From Cupriavidus sp. AU9028 (GTDB taxonomy: Bacteria; Pseudomonadota; Gammaproteobacteria; Burkholderiales; Burkholderiaceae), in the NCBI RefSeq assembly GCF_019795295.1, contig NZ_JAIMCG010000025.1:1-43971 (forward strand): a stretch of 43,971 nucleotides of DNA. The letters run 5' to 3'. Below are positions 17,533 to 26,664 of this stretch, piece after piece. The notes under the pieces were generated by a model. That model did not search any database. It had not been told where the DNA came from and saw nothing but the letters and a program-made list of their open reading frames with translations. The translations under genes were made by a program, and so were the position numbers. Within the stretch, counting starts at the first letter, position 1. Each line of letters starts with the position of its first letter.

Positions 17533-17880
17533 CTATGCGAGACGGTGCCATTGCGGGCGATCAGGGGCCCTGGCAAAAAAGGAAGTGAAGCGCAGTTCCA
17601 AGGGATTCGGGGCTAGTTCGACCCGCTGAGCGGCGCGTGTTTCGGGCACTTCGAAACAAGCGAACGGCACCGAAGCAACATGGCAGATGGTGCAGTCGGC
17701 GTCCACAATCGGCTTTTTTTCCGTCTCCGATTTGACGCCGTCTTTGTGCTGATGCTCGTGGTGGCCAAAGTGCCAACTGCCATGTATCGACGGTTCATGC
17801 TGGCAATAGGCCGCCGCGCCGGCCCACGCGAGTTGGAACGGCAAGATCAGCACAAAAAGAATCAGAAAGACCCTTCGCAT
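17533..17880 (-). CDS. czcI: CzcI, small periplasmic protein of the czc operon
   Basis: 115 residues from ATG 17880; ATG 17889 is possible. The signal peptide MRRVFLILFVLILPFQLAWA is followed by AAAYCQHE and a His-rich HFGHHEHQH segment, then CTICH. This arrangement is characteristic of CzcI, which precedes czcC in Cupriavidus czc loci and is thought to modulate expression or metal sensing. It lies 73 bp upstream of czcC and is probably in the same transcript. Confidence 0.88.
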   Translation of the reverse strand: MRRVFLILFVLILPFQLAWAGAAAYCQHEPSIHGSWHFGHHEHQHKDGVKSETEKKPIVDADCTICHVASVPFACFEVPETRAAQRVELAPNPLELRFTSFFARAPDRPQWHRLA

Positions 17881-18024
17881 TGTTTCCATCGAGGGCGGCG
17901 CATCCGCGCAAGCCGGCAATCACGAGTGCCCGAAATGAGGCCCAAGCCGCACAAGGAAGCGTGACGGAACCGCAAGTATAACCAAACACCAGCCATGCGT
18001 TCGGTTCGACGATTCAGGCCGCGT

Positions 18025-18041
18025 TCCCCAGCGTGGGGAAT
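18025..18041. repeat. Perfect 7-3-7 inverted repeat upstream of czcI
   Basis: TTCCCCA-GCG-TGGGGAA between the 58-residue gene and czcI. No T-run follows on either side, so an operator or RNA hairpin controlling czcI is as likely as a terminator. Confidence 0.55.
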
Positions 18042-18071
18042 TCACGGTGACCCGGATGGAGTCGGCAGCCT

Positions 18072-18248
18072 TCACCCGCGTCGCTTCACTTGGGCATTTT
18101 TCTTCTGGCGCTGCTTCTTCTTGACCCGTTCGGCAGGGCCGTACCGCCAGCGTAGGTATGCGGCAAAGCCGGCGTACATCAGCACCAGGCCGGCGGCCAT
18201 TACACCAATGCTCAGTACCACATTGTCTGAAAGAAGGGGTTGTTCCAT
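18072..18248 (-). CDS. 58-residue single-helix membrane protein
   Basis: ATG 18248 to TGA 18072 encodes 58 residues. After eleven residues (MEQPLLSDNVV) comes one hydrophobic helix (LSIGVMAAGLVLMYAGFAA), then a very basic tail rich in Lys, Arg and Gln (LRWRYGPAERVKKKQRQKK). This fits an inner-membrane protein with its positive tail in the cytoplasm. It lies ahead of czcI on the same strand and divergent from pbrT. No family is recognised, and the RBS is weak. A TTGAAG/TATCGA pair about 25-65 bp upstream could be its promoter. Confidence 0.55.
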   Translation of the reverse strand: MEQPLLSDNVVLSIGVMAAGLVLMYAGFAAYLRWRYGPAERVKKKQRQKKNAQVKRRG

Positions 18249-18396
18249 GCGAGGCTTCAGGTCGGTTGGCCTATCGATACCAGTCTTGACGGCAGGACTT
18301 CAATGTTAGTACCTCAGCGGCAATCGTGATCGCCACGACGCGTCGCAGGAGCGTCTTGAGCGCTTCCTTTACCTTCCCCGGCAGTCGAGGTTCCTG

Positions 18397-18419
18397 ACTA
18401 GCGCGCTTCTCGCGCTAGT
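18397..18419. terminator. Strong 9-bp hairpin between divergent genes
   Basis: ACTAGCGCG-CTTCT-CGCGCTAGT, followed on the plus strand by tgttg. The long GC-rich stem could end or attenuate transcription or shield the two divergent units. The same core, one base shorter in the loop, recurs at 31091-31106. Confidence 0.5.
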
Positions 18420-18510
18420 TGTTGAAATGCGAGACGCGAGCCCCCCGCACTGGTGGGACCGAAAAAACCGCCCCGCGTCCGCACTTCCGACCATCCCAAA
18501 GGCGGCACTC

Positions 18511-18541
18511 TTGACATTCGAGTGACTTTAGGGTTTCTAAT
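18511..18541 (+). promoter_or_regulatory. MerR-family promoter of pbrT
   Basis: TTGACA (18511-18516) and TCTAAT (18536-18541) are separated by 19 bp. The spacer has a central AGTGACT palindrome and an AGGGT element. Transcription should begin near 18548, only a few bases before ATG 18551. Confidence 0.7.
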
Positions 18542-18550
18542 AACGCGAAA

Positions 18551-20491
18551 ATGAAAATCGATACCATGAACCGCTTCCTCGCCTTTCTGATTGCTACCTT
18601 CCTCGTCAGCAGTTCACCGGGGTTGGGCGCCCAGACGACCGACCCCGACTCCACCGTCCGCCAGATCTGGCAACAGCTGGACTATGTCGGCGTCGACTAT
18701 GCCGGCGCAGTGGATAATGGCCAAGTCACCAACGAATTCGAGTATGCCGAAATGCGCGAGTTCGTTGGCAATGCGTACCGACAGGTACAAGAACTGCCAG
18801 GTAATTCGGGTCACGAGGCGGTGGTGTCATCGGTGAGTGCGCTAAAGACCGCCGTTGAACAACGTGCGGATCCTTCGGAAGTCAGCCGGCTGGCACGTCA
18901 GGCGAGTGACCTGCTTTTGAAAAGCTACCCTATTCCCGTCGCACCGACGTCCGTGCCCGATTTGAAGCGGGCCGCAGCGTTGTACCAGCAGCAGTGTGCC
19001 AGCTGCCACGGTGCCACCGGAAAAGCCGATGGCCCACTTGCCGCGCGGCTTGATCCACCACCCATCGCATTTGCCGATTCGGATCGCGCGAAGTCACGCA
19101 GTGTCCTGGCGCTGTACCAAACCATCACTCAAGGGGTGGCCGGGACGTCCATGCCAAGTTTCTCAGGACTCCCAGAGGAGGACCGGTGGGCACTCGCCTT
19201 CTTCTCCGGCACGCTGTCACACGATAGGAAGATGCGGGAACGTGGGGCTGCTCAATGGAACAAGGACCCCGCAGTGCGGACGAAAGTACCTGATCTGGCG
19301 GCACTGACGACCGCGACGGAGACTTCTCTCGCGCAGTCGCTGGGCAATGAGCGGGCGCGTGACGTCATGGCCTTCCTGCGCAGCGAGCCACAGAACGTGA
19401 CAAACGCCGAAGCGTCTGGCGTAGCGCTCGCACGCTCCCAATTGAAACGAAGCCTTGAAGCGGCCCGCTCCGGAGACTTCGCAAGCGCCACGCGGTTGGG
19501 GTTGTCTGCCTACCTCGACGGATTCGAGCCGGTCGAGCCGATTCTCGGCTCTCGCAACAAGCCTCTGCTGGACGCGATCGAGAAAGAGATGTTGGCCTAC
19601 CGGGCTGCGATCAGCGCAAAAGACATTGACACGGCGGTGTCTGTGGCCGAGCGTCTGCAAGAGCGTTTCAACGAAGCGCAAGCCGAACTGGAGACTCGCT
19701 CTGACGCGTTGGCGACGTTCCTGGGCGCCTTCACCATCCTCCTGCGCGAGGGTCTCGAGGCGCTATTGATCGTGGTTGGGATGCTGGCGTTCCTGCGCAA
19801 GGCGGGCCGCAATGATGTGGTCCGTCACGTCCACGCTGGCTGGATCAGCGCACTGTTGGCCGGGGGCGCCACGTGGGCAATCGCAACCTATGCGGTCGGG
19901 ATCAGCGGCGCAAGTCGGGAGGTGACTGAAGGCGTATCGTCGCTGTTTGCCGCGATCGTGCTTCTTGCTGTCGGCCTGTGGATGCATCAGAAGAGTACAG
20001 CGGGCCGTTGGCAGGCCTATCTAAAGGAAAAGCTCTCATCGGCCATGTCCCGCCGGTCGGTGTGGGGACTGTTCTTGCTGTCCTTCATTGCAGTGTACCG
20101 CGAGGTCTTTGAAACCGTGCTGTTCTTCTCGGCGATGGCTGTTGACGGTAATGGCACTGCACTGCTGGGCGGCCTAGCGACCGGCGTCGTGACGCTGAGC
20201 GTAGTCGCTTGGGTTCTGATGCGCACGAGCGCCCGCATGCCCATCGGCAGGTTCTTCTCGCTGAGTTCGGTGCTGGTCGCAATCCTTGCCGTCGTACTCG
20301 CGGGCAAGGGCGTCGCCGGCTTGCAGGAAGCTGGGTGGGTGAGCGCTTCGTACTTGGCCGTGCCGAAAGTCGAGATATTGGGGCTGTACCCCTCGCTGGA
20401 GACTGTCGGGGCGCAGCTGCTCGTATTGGCTATCGCGCTACTGGGATTCTTATGGAACGCTCAGACGGCACGAAAACTTTCGGTCGCCTAA
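18551..20491 (+). CDS. pbrT: PbrT, FTR1-type lead/iron permease with cytochrome c domain
   Basis: 646 residues. It has a signal peptide (FLAFLIATFLVSSSPGLGAQ). A periplasmic region with a haem c site, CASCH at 149-153, belongs to a cytochrome c domain spanning roughly 135-225. Then comes an FTR1 permease with seven or so helices and two REXXE-type metal motifs, REGLE at 399-403 and REVFE at 517-521. Length and architecture match PbrT, the Pb(II) uptake protein of C. metallidurans; iron uptake by such proteins is also known. ATG 18566 is an alternative start; neither has an RBS, and the promoter position implies an almost leaderless mRNA. The CDF gene follows 47 bp on, probably in the same operon. 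Confidence 0.88.
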   Translation: MKIDTMNRFLAFLIATFLVSSSPGLGAQTTDPDSTVRQIWQQLDYVGVDYAGAVDNGQVTNEFEYAEMREFVGNAYRQVQELPGNSGHEAVVSSVSALKTAVEQRADPSEVSRLARQASDLLLKSYPIPVAPTSVPDLKRAAALYQQQCASCHGATGKADGPLAARLDPPPIAFADSDRAKSRSVLALYQTITQGVAGTSMPSFSGLPEEDRWALAFFSGTLSHDRKMRERGAAQWNKDPAVRTKVPDLAALTTATETSLAQSLGNERARDVMAFLRSEPQNVTNAEASGVALARSQLKRSLEAARSGDFASATRLGLSAYLDGFEPVEPILGSRNKPLLDAIEKEMLAYRAAISAKDIDTAVSVAERLQERFNEAQAELETRSDALATFLGAFTILLREGLEALLIVVGMLAFLRKAGRNDVVRHVHAGWISALLAGGATWAIATYAVGISGASREVTEGVSSLFAAIVLLAVGLWMHQKSTAGRWQAYLKEKLSSAMSRRSVWGLFLLSFIAVYREVFETVLFFSAMAVDGNGTALLGGLATGVVTLSVVAWVLMRTSARMPIGRFFSLSSVLVAILAVVLAGKGVAGLQEAGWVSASYLAVPKVEILGLYPSLETVGAQLLVLAIALLGFLWNAQTARKLSVA

Positions 20492-20538
20492 CCTAATAAG
20501 CCCGAAGTTGTCAAAAGAATCACTCATAGAGGACGCAC

Positions 20539-21582
20539 GTGCCGCTCGCTCAACGCTCAGTCTTTGACATCCCAAAGATGGATTGTCCGTCCGAGGAGAA
20601 CCTGATCCGCTTCACTCTCTCGGTCGTACCGGGCATCCGGTCGCTCTCGTTCGACTTAGGCAACCGGCAAATGACCGCCGTGCATGAGGGGGACGCCCGG
20701 GCCCTCTTGCAAAAGCTCGAGCCATTAAACCTCGGTGCGCAGCTTTCCCAATCGGAGGCTATTGAGGACGAAGGCACCACAGCTCACAAGAAGACTGTTT
20801 TCTCGATTCCCAAGATGGATTGCCCATCCGAGGAGAACTTGATCCGCATGGCGCTGGGCGATCTGCCGGGCGGTGCGACGATGAGCTTTGACCTGAGTAA
20901 CCGGCAGTTGACTGTCCTTCACGCGGCATCGGCCGAAGACTTACTCAGACGGCTTACGCCGCTTGACCTGGGAGCAACGCTAGCGACTTCGGAATCGGCG
21001 GATCCAGTGGATGAGCTGCTGTCAAATGAGGGGGACGTCAGCGAAGCGCAAACGCTTCGGCTTCTCCTGGTCATCAATGGTGTGATGTTCCTGTTGGAAA
21101 TCATACTGGGCCTGGTGGCCCAGTCGACAGGACTGATTGCCGATTCATTGGATATGTTTGCGGACGCGGCCGTGTATGGTCTCGCGCTGTATGCTGTCGG
21201 CCGGGCGGCAAGCATGAAACTCAAGGCGGCGCACTTCGCCGGCTGGCTACAGCTCGCCCTGGCGCTCGGCGCGCTAGCGGAGGTGGCGCGGCGGTTCGCG
21301 TTTGGCAGTGAACCGGAATCGGCGTTGATGTTGGGCGTCGGTTTGCTAGCCTTGGTGGCAAATGTTGGCTGCCTGGTACTGATCGCGCGCAAGCGCGATC
21401 GTGGCGCGCACATGAAAGCAAGCTATATCTTTTCGGCGAACGACGTGGTCGCTAACCTGGGCGTCATCGCCGCCGGACTTCTGGTGGCTTGGACCGGTTC
21501 TGCGTATCCCGATCTCGTGATCGGTATGGTGATCGGGCTCGTGGTGTTGAATGGGGCGAGACGGATTCTCAAGCTCAGCTAA
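20539..21582 (+). CDS. CDF-type cation transporter with two N-terminal HMA-like domains
   Basis: 347 residues. Two tandem HMA-like domains begin at residues 6 and 85, each with IPKMDCPSEENLIR; they are diverged duplicates with one Cys instead of CxxC. A CDF membrane domain follows from about 170, with about six helices. Helix 2 carries SLDMFADAAVYG, which offers the usual acidic pair. The position of the helix 5 HxxxD motif reads FSAND, so the histidine is missing. The C-terminal cytoplasmic CDF domain is also absent; the protein ends after the last helix. It probably moves a divalent metal together with PbrT, but the substrate and direction are unknown. Confidence 0.75.
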   Translation: MPLAQRSVFDIPKMDCPSEENLIRFTLSVVPGIRSLSFDLGNRQMTAVHEGDARALLQKLEPLNLGAQLSQSEAIEDEGTTAHKKTVFSIPKMDCPSEENLIRMALGDLPGGATMSFDLSNRQLTVLHAASAEDLLRRLTPLDLGATLATSESADPVDELLSNEGDVSEAQTLRLLLVINGVMFLLEIILGLVAQSTGLIADSLDMFADAAVYGLALYAVGRAASMKLKAAHFAGWLQLALALGALAEVARRFAFGSEPESALMLGVGLLALVANVGCLVLIARKRDRGAHMKASYIFSANDVVANLGVIAAGLLVAWTGSAYPDLVIGMVIGLVVLNGARRILKLS

Positions 21583-21625
21583 ACGACGTTTTGCCATATT
21601 GTCCGTTGTCTGATGCACCCTTCTG

Positions 21626-23044
21626 TCAGCGAACGATAAACTGTCCCATCATCCCGTTATCTTCGTGCTCGAGAATATGGCAGTGGTACATGTACGGGGC
21701 CGTCGCCGCGGTATGGGAGAACCGAACAAGCAGTTCGACGGAGTTCTCGACCATGATGGTGTCGCGAAGCCCTTGATCGCGAATACCCGGCGGTGAACCG
21801 TTTCGACTGAGAACCTCGAAGTGAACGCCGTGGATATGGAGCGGGTGTGCCATCATCTCTGCGGACACCTGCCAGACTTCTGTGTCGCCGCGCCTGATCT
21901 CTGCATCGATCCGCTCCATGTCGAACGGGCGGCCATTGATGCCGAACGTTCCCATTCCCGCGCCACCTCTCATCCCGCGCATGCCCATGGTCATGGCAAT
22001 GCGCCGACGACGAACGGCGTTCGACATGGACTGTCGCTCGTGCGTCACGAGCTTGTCGGGGAGCTGAGCGCTGCGCGTGCCCGTTCCCTGAGGCTCAAAC
22101 CTGATGATCGCCTGCCGTTCACCACGCAGGCGATTGCCGCCGCCCATCATGCGCATCATCATCGGCGCATTGCCATCCGGCCCCGTTTCCAGGACGGCGG
22201 GCTGGCCATCGTGGAAATCCACGAGCACCTCTGCTCGCTCACCTGGTGCCAGGCTCAGGGACCGCAGCGCAACCGGTCGTTCCAGCAAGCCGCCTTCAGA
22301 GGCAATCCAGTGGAAGGATCGATGATCCGCAAAAGCTAGATCGAATGCTCTGGCGTTGGAACCGTTCACCAAGCGCAGCCGCACCAGCCGGCGCGGCACA
22401 CGCGCCACCGGATTGACCGTGCCGTTCACCATCAGCGTATCGCCCCGTCGCCCGTGCATGGTCGCCATCATTCCCTGAGGAAGCACCAGCATGCCGTCTT
22501 CGAACTGTCGGTCCTGCAATATCAGTGGCAAATCATCGACGCCGTACTCCGCTGGCAAGCCGAGCGTCGCTTCATCCCGGTCGGTAACGATCAGCAGGCC
22601 GGCCAGACCGGCATAGACCTGCTCCGCCGTGCGACCGTGCACGTGGGAGTGATACCAGAGGGTCGCCGCCGGCTGGCGGATGGGAAGGACCGGCCGCCAG
22701 GTCTTTCGAGGGCGAATCGTCTGGTGTGGGCCGCCGTCGAGTTCGCCAGGAATGAGCAAGCCGTGCCAGTGGACCGTCGTGGCTTCGCCGAGGGCATTCG
22801 TGACGGCGATCTCCACGTCATCGCCGCGATACACCCTCAAGGTGGGGCCAAGATAGCTTCCGTTGTAGCCGAGCGTAGGGCTGTCCCGCTCCGGGAAAAA
22901 GGCAGTGCGCCCAACCTGCGCCGTCATGGCAATGGACTGCCCCTGACGGCGGGCATCAACCAGCTCGGGAATCTTCAACTCCTGGAATAGTGCGCCGCCT
23001 GTCAGGGCAGCCCCGGTCAGGAACGAACGGCGCGTGAAGGTCAT
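21626..23044 (-). CDS. cueO: Periplasmic multicopper oxidase, CueO-like
   Basis: 472 residues. A Tat signal (TRRSFLTGAALTGG) leads three cupredoxin domains. All copper-ligand motifs are present: HWHG near 93, HSHVHG near 130, HPLHIHG near 400 and HCHILEHEDNGMM near the end. A Met-rich stretch (MMMRMMGGGN, then MTMGMRGMRG) lies before the last domain, in the position of CueO's cuprous-ion-binding insert. The enzyme oxidises Cu(I) to the less toxic Cu(II) in the periplasm. RBS gaggag. It converges with the CDF gene (43-bp gap). Confidence 0.88.
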   Translation of the reverse strand: MTFTRRSFLTGAALTGGALFQELKIPELVDARRQGQSIAMTAQVGRTAFFPERDSPTLGYNGSYLGPTLRVYRGDDVEIAVTNALGEATTVHWHGLLIPGELDGGPHQTIRPRKTWRPVLPIRQPAATLWYHSHVHGRTAEQVYAGLAGLLIVTDRDEATLGLPAEYGVDDLPLILQDRQFEDGMLVLPQGMMATMHGRRGDTLMVNGTVNPVARVPRRLVRLRLVNGSNARAFDLAFADHRSFHWIASEGGLLERPVALRSLSLAPGERAEVLVDFHDGQPAVLETGPDGNAPMMMRMMGGGNRLRGERQAIIRFEPQGTGTRSAQLPDKLVTHERQSMSNAVRRRRIAMTMGMRGMRGGAGMGTFGINGRPFDMERIDAEIRRGDTEVWQVSAEMMAHPLHIHGVHFEVLSRNGSPPGIRDQGLRDTIMVENSVELLVRFSHTAATAPYMYHCHILEHEDNGMMGQFIVR

Positions 23045-23494
23045 TGAACGGAATCTCCTCGGGTAAGGATGCGCTCGCCTCGACAGGCCGTAGCAGCAGA
23101 CGAGCGGGTATCACAGCCAGATAGACAGTCCAGAACTGCGGAAAACGCAACTCGTTCTGGAGGCAGCGTGGTCGGCCGATTCCTTGCAGCCCACAACCAA
23201 GATAATGTGTCCGCGGTTGAAAGAAAAACTTTACCTAGATGCCGTCGGCTGCCATCGACCATCAGTCGGGAGTCGAGAGTCAGCTCGGGTCACTTGCCAT
23301 CGCGCCACCGCCCTTCATTGCTAGCCCAGATCACCTCAGATTGCGAATCCCGACACGGCCTCCGGCACGAGGGGACGCAATGCATTTCTTGCAATATGGC
23401 AACTCTGGCTGTCGGCCACACTGTCAGGAAACCGATGCGCAACGCAGCGGCGAGTCGACATCGCAATACGCAAGAGTGCTTTCCCCAAGTTCAG
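23045..23494. other. Gene-free leader between the oxidase and DUF305 genes
   Basis: About 450 bp upstream of the divergent oxidase gene. Weak frames only (for example 23041-23262 minus); no domain is recognised. The CopR-type box at 23495 bounds it and lies closer to the DUF305 gene. Confidence 0.4.
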
Positions 23495-23510
23495 ATTACT
23501 GGTCCATTAC
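23495..23510. promoter_or_regulatory. Candidate CopR box (ATTAC-N6-ATTAC)
   Basis: ATTAC (23495-23499), TGGTCC, ATTAC (23506-23510): direct repeats one helical turn apart, as OmpR-type regulators bind. A TTATAC -10-like element follows at 23534-23539, and the DUF305 start is at 23645. Confidence 0.5.
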
Positions 23511-23644
23511 GAATCTGACAGACCCCTGAAACGTTATACCTCTGGCACGTCTGTTGCACCGTCCGAGTCGCTGAATATTCCCATCGGCGAAGTCGTGTGT
23601 TCCGCCGGTCCATCGCCACCCCACCCCAACCTTGGGAGCTCACC

Positions 23645-24382
23645 ATGCCATCGACTGCTACACGCGACCCTGCTCGCATCTTTCCATCGCTGCTGTCGAC
23701 AGAGGCCTGTCGTTGGATGCGCCGTACACTCCGACATCTCATTACGACCGGCCTGATGGCCATGCTTGTCTTGCCAGCCGCTTATGCCGCCCAGCCAGGC
23801 AGAGGCCACACTGCCAGCTTCGAGGTTCGTCTGATGCGGTTGGTCATTGACCATCATTTTTCAGCGCTCAGGATGACCGAGCTGGCCGCCGGCACAGATC
23901 CGCAGCGCAGCGGACATCTTTCATCGAACGAAGGGACGTCGCCCACGCCAGGATTTCCGGCGACGCACGCCAAGGCCGCTCTCGACGAAATCAAATCCAT
24001 GGCCCGGATGGAGAATCGCGCGCAGAGAGAGCAGATCATGCACCTGCAGATGTTGCTGCGCGATTGGTATGGCGTTGCCCACGAGCCCCGCATAAGAGAG
24101 GATGCTCAACAGATGCTCACTGCTCTGGAGCAGGCCCAGCCCGGCGCGAGCTTTGATCGCGCGTTCCTCGAAACCTTCAGCCGCCATCACTTTTCGTTGC
24201 TGCAGCCGATGAACGCTTGCATCACCGGCGCGGATCGCCTCCATCAAAGCCTGATACGCCTGTGCAAATTGATGTGGCATGAGCAGACATCAGGCATTGA
24301 AGAAATGCGCCAGCTGCTGGAAACGCGCTTCGGCATCGTCGACTATCAGCCGTTCCGTGGCGAGCGTCCGCTGCAGCAGTAA
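23645..24382 (+). CDS. Exported DUF305-family protein
   Basis: 245 residues from ATG 23645 with RBS GGGAG. A basic leader of about 30 residues precedes the signal helix TTGLMAMLVLPAAYAA. The mature part shows the DUF305 pattern twice: VIDHHFSALRMTELA near residue 66 and FLETFSRHHFSLLQPM near 178, with several Met and His residues between (LDEIKSMARMENRAQREQIMHLQMLL). The fold is ferritin-like in DUF305 proteins. Members are common beside copper-resistance genes, but the function is not established. It converges with copS (28-bp gap). Confidence 0.75.
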   Translation: MPSTATRDPARIFPSLLSTEACRWMRRTLRHLITTGLMAMLVLPAAYAAQPGRGHTASFEVRLMRLVIDHHFSALRMTELAAGTDPQRSGHLSSNEGTSPTPGFPATHAKAALDEIKSMARMENRAQREQIMHLQMLLRDWYGVAHEPRIREDAQQMLTALEQAQPGASFDRAFLETFSRHHFSLLQPMNACITGADRLHQSLIRLCKLMWHEQTSGIEEMRQLLETRFGIVDYQPFRGERPLQQ

Positions 24383-24410
24383 GGAGTCGACCGGCGCGGA
24401 AACACCGCAA

Positions 24411-25793
24411 CTACTTGGCGAGACGTGGGAACGTCAAGATGAACCGAGTGCTTCCCGCCGACGACTCTACGGAAATTCGACCTCCGTGCGCCGACATGAT
24501 GGCCTGCGTAATCGACAGCCCAAGCCCAACACTGTCGGAATCGGCCCGGTTGCGGGACTTGTCGGCGCGAAAGAACCGGTCGAAGATCGAGGGCAACAGG
24601 TCCGCACTGATTTCCTTGCCCTCGTTCTCCACGACGATCGTTGCCGCACCGGCTTGTTCCTTCGCCTTGACCAGGATGGCCTTGCCCTCCGGCGTATAGC
24701 GCAGCGCGTTGGAAAGCAGGTTGCTCAGCGCCCTGCGCAGCATCAGACGATCACCCAAGATCCGCGCCTGACCTTCAAGCCGCAAATGCACCCTCTTGTC
24801 CTCCGCCAGCGCATCGTAGAAATCGAACAGCGCGCGCACTTCGTCGCTGACGTTGATCTCTTCTTCGCTGGGCAGCGTGATGCCGTGCTCCATCTTTGCC
24901 AGATAGAGCATGTCGGAAACCATGCGACCAAGGCGTTGCAGTTCCTCGGCGTTGGACGCCAGAACCTCCCGGTATTTCTCTGCATCACGTGGTTGCGACA
25001 GCACGACATGCGTCTGCGTCATCAGGTTGGTAATCGGCGTGCGCAGCTCGTGTGCCAGATCCGACGAAAACTCGGATAAGCGCCGGAAATCGTCCTGCAA
25101 CCGCTCCAGCATGGCGTTCAAGGTGGCTGCCAGATCCGCCATTTCGACGGGGACCGCCTCCACTGGCATGCGTGCGTCCAGCTTGTTCGAGGTCACGCCG
25201 CTCGCGCGTGAGGCCATCATCCGTAAGGGCGCCAAGCCGCGCCTTGCCGCCCACCACCCGAACAAGCCGCTGGCGAGCGCCGCCAGCGCGGTATAGAACG
25301 CCAGCGATTTCCGGAATGCCTGCATGAAATGCGCATGAATGTCCGTGTCCATGCCCACGACGGCGCGCAATGGCGCCGCTGCCGGGTCCGACATTTTCGC
25401 CAGCGCTCGCATGCCGCGGTACTGTTTCCCGTTCTGCTGCCACACCAGGGTGTCTTCGTTCGGCTTCAGCCGGGCGATGGCGGCCAAGGTCGGCGCGAAG
25501 TCGTATCCCTTGGTTGCATAGACGAGCTGGCCTTGCGCGGTTTGGACGTGCACCACGAACCCGGGATGGTGCTCCACCATCTCGGCCAGGCGCGCGGGAA
25601 GCTGTGCTGTCGGTCGTTCCTGGGTGATCTTCTGGATCAAGCGGATGTTGTCACCCAGGATGACGTAGTCCTCGTTGGCGAAGTGGCGGTCCATGGCCAG
25701 CCAGATCAGTACACCGAGACCCAGCAGCACCGCTGCCGACGACAGCGAGAACAGCAGCGTCAGCCGCATCGTCAGCGAAAGCCGCCGCCTCAT
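24411..25793 (-). CDS. copS: Copper-sensing histidine kinase CopS/CusS
   Basis: 460 residues. There are two membrane helices (about 12-30 and 165-185), with a periplasmic sensor of about 130 residues between them. A HAMP segment follows, then the H-box [16 protein letters not shown] with the phosphorylated His near 249, the N-box [13 protein letters not shown] and glycine boxes (DSVGLGLSI). It is the heavy-metal sensor kinase type. Its ATG overlaps the copR stop by 4 bp (ATGA), so the two are translationally coupled. Confidence 0.92.
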   Translation of the reverse strand: MRRRLSLTMRLTLLFSLSSAAVLLGLGVLIWLAMDRHFANEDYVILGDNIRLIQKITQERPTAQLPARLAEMVEHHPGFVVHVQTAQGQLVYATKGYDFAPTLAAIARLKPNEDTLVWQQNGKQYRGMRALAKMSDPAAAPLRAVVGMDTDIHAHFMQAFRKSLAFYTALAALASGLFGWWAARRGLAPLRMMASRASGVTSNKLDARMPVEAVPVEMADLAATLNAMLERLQDDFRRLSEFSSDLAHELRTPITNLMTQTHVVLSQPRDAEKYREVLASNAEELQRLGRMVSDMLYLAKMEHGITLPSEEEINVSDEVRALFDFYDALAEDKRVHLRLEGQARILGDRLMLRRALSNLLSNALRYTPEGKAILVKAKEQAGAATIVVENEGKEISADLLPSIFDRFFRADKSRNRADSDSVGLGLSITQAIMSAHGGRISVESSAGSTRFILTFPRLAK

Positions 25794-26473
25794 TCCGTTC
25801 CCTCTGGCGCTTCCAGTACGTATCCCATCCCGCGCACTGTCTGGATCAGTTTTGGTTCGAAGTCGTCGTCGATCTTGGCCCTCAGGCGACGAATGGCCAC
25901 GTCGATCACATTGCTGTCACTGTCGAAATTCATGTCCCAGACCTGCGAGGCGATCAGAGAGCGCGGCAAGACCTCGCCACGCCTGCGCGCGAGCAGTTCG
26001 AGCAGTGCGAATTCCTTACTGGTCAGCGCGATGCGGCGACCGGCACGGGAGGCGCGCCTGCGTCCCAAATCCAGTACCAGATCAGCGACCTGGATGCGGT
26101 CAATGGCCAGCACAGATCCCCGGCGCAACAGCGTGCGGACCCGAGCGAGCAGCTCCGAGAAGGCGAACGGCTTGACAAGATAGTCGTCCGCACCCAGTTC
26201 CAGCCCCTTGACGCGGTCTGTCACGCTGTCACGCGCGGTCAGGAACAAGACAGGGACGGCGTTCTCCGCGGCACGGATGGACTGCAATATGTGCCAGCCA
26301 TCCAGGTCCGGCAACATCACGTCGAGAATGATCAGGTCATACGATTCGTTGAGCGCCAGGTGCTGCCCATCGAGTCCGTTGCCGACCAGGTCGACGACAA
26401 AGCCGGCTTCGGTCAGTCCCTGGCGAAGGTAGTCGCCTGTCTTGGATTCGTCCTCCACCACCAGCAGTTTCAT
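25790..26473 (-). CDS. copR: Response regulator CopR/CusR
   Basis: 227 residues. The receiver domain has VVEDE near residue 5, the phospho-acceptor Asp in [13 protein letters not shown] near 51, and a conserved Lys in YLVKPFAF. An OmpR/PhoB winged-helix output domain follows ([20 protein letters not shown], then [14 protein letters not shown]). It should bind the ATTAC-based boxes at 26563, 33304 and 23495. Divergent from copA across the box at 26561-26589. Confidence 0.93.
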   Translation of the reverse strand: MKLLVVEDESKTGDYLRQGLTEAGFVVDLVGNGLDGQHLALNESYDLIILDVMLPDLDGWHILQSIRAAENAVPVLFLTARDSVTDRVKGLELGADDYLVKPFAFSELLARVRTLLRRGSVLAIDRIQVADLVLDLGRRRASRAGRRIALTSKEFALLELLARRRGEVLPRSLIASQVWDMNFDSDSNVIDVAIRRLRAKIDDDFEPKLIQTVRGMGYVLEAPEGTE

Positions 26474-26560
26474 TTAGAGCGTCCGATTGGATTGGCAAGC
26501 TGCTCCCGGAAGGGAGCCTTGGTGCGGCTAGTCTAGCGAGACGACTTGCGGGTGACCTCA

Positions 26561-26589
26561 ACATTACCGGAATGTAATGTGCAGGTAAG
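26561..26589. promoter_or_regulatory. CopR box between copR and copA
   Basis: ACATTAC-CGGAAT-GTAATGT is a perfect 7-6-7 palindrome (26561-26580), followed by GCAGGTAAG. It lies between divergent copRS and copABCD. The ATTACC...CAGGTAAG composite recurs at 33304-33330. Confidence 0.7.
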
Positions 26590-26664
26590 TTGACGGTAGC
26601 CTCCTGCTCGTTACTCTCTGCATGCCGACTTCTATGCGGCCATTCAAGCAAAAAGGGACTATTC

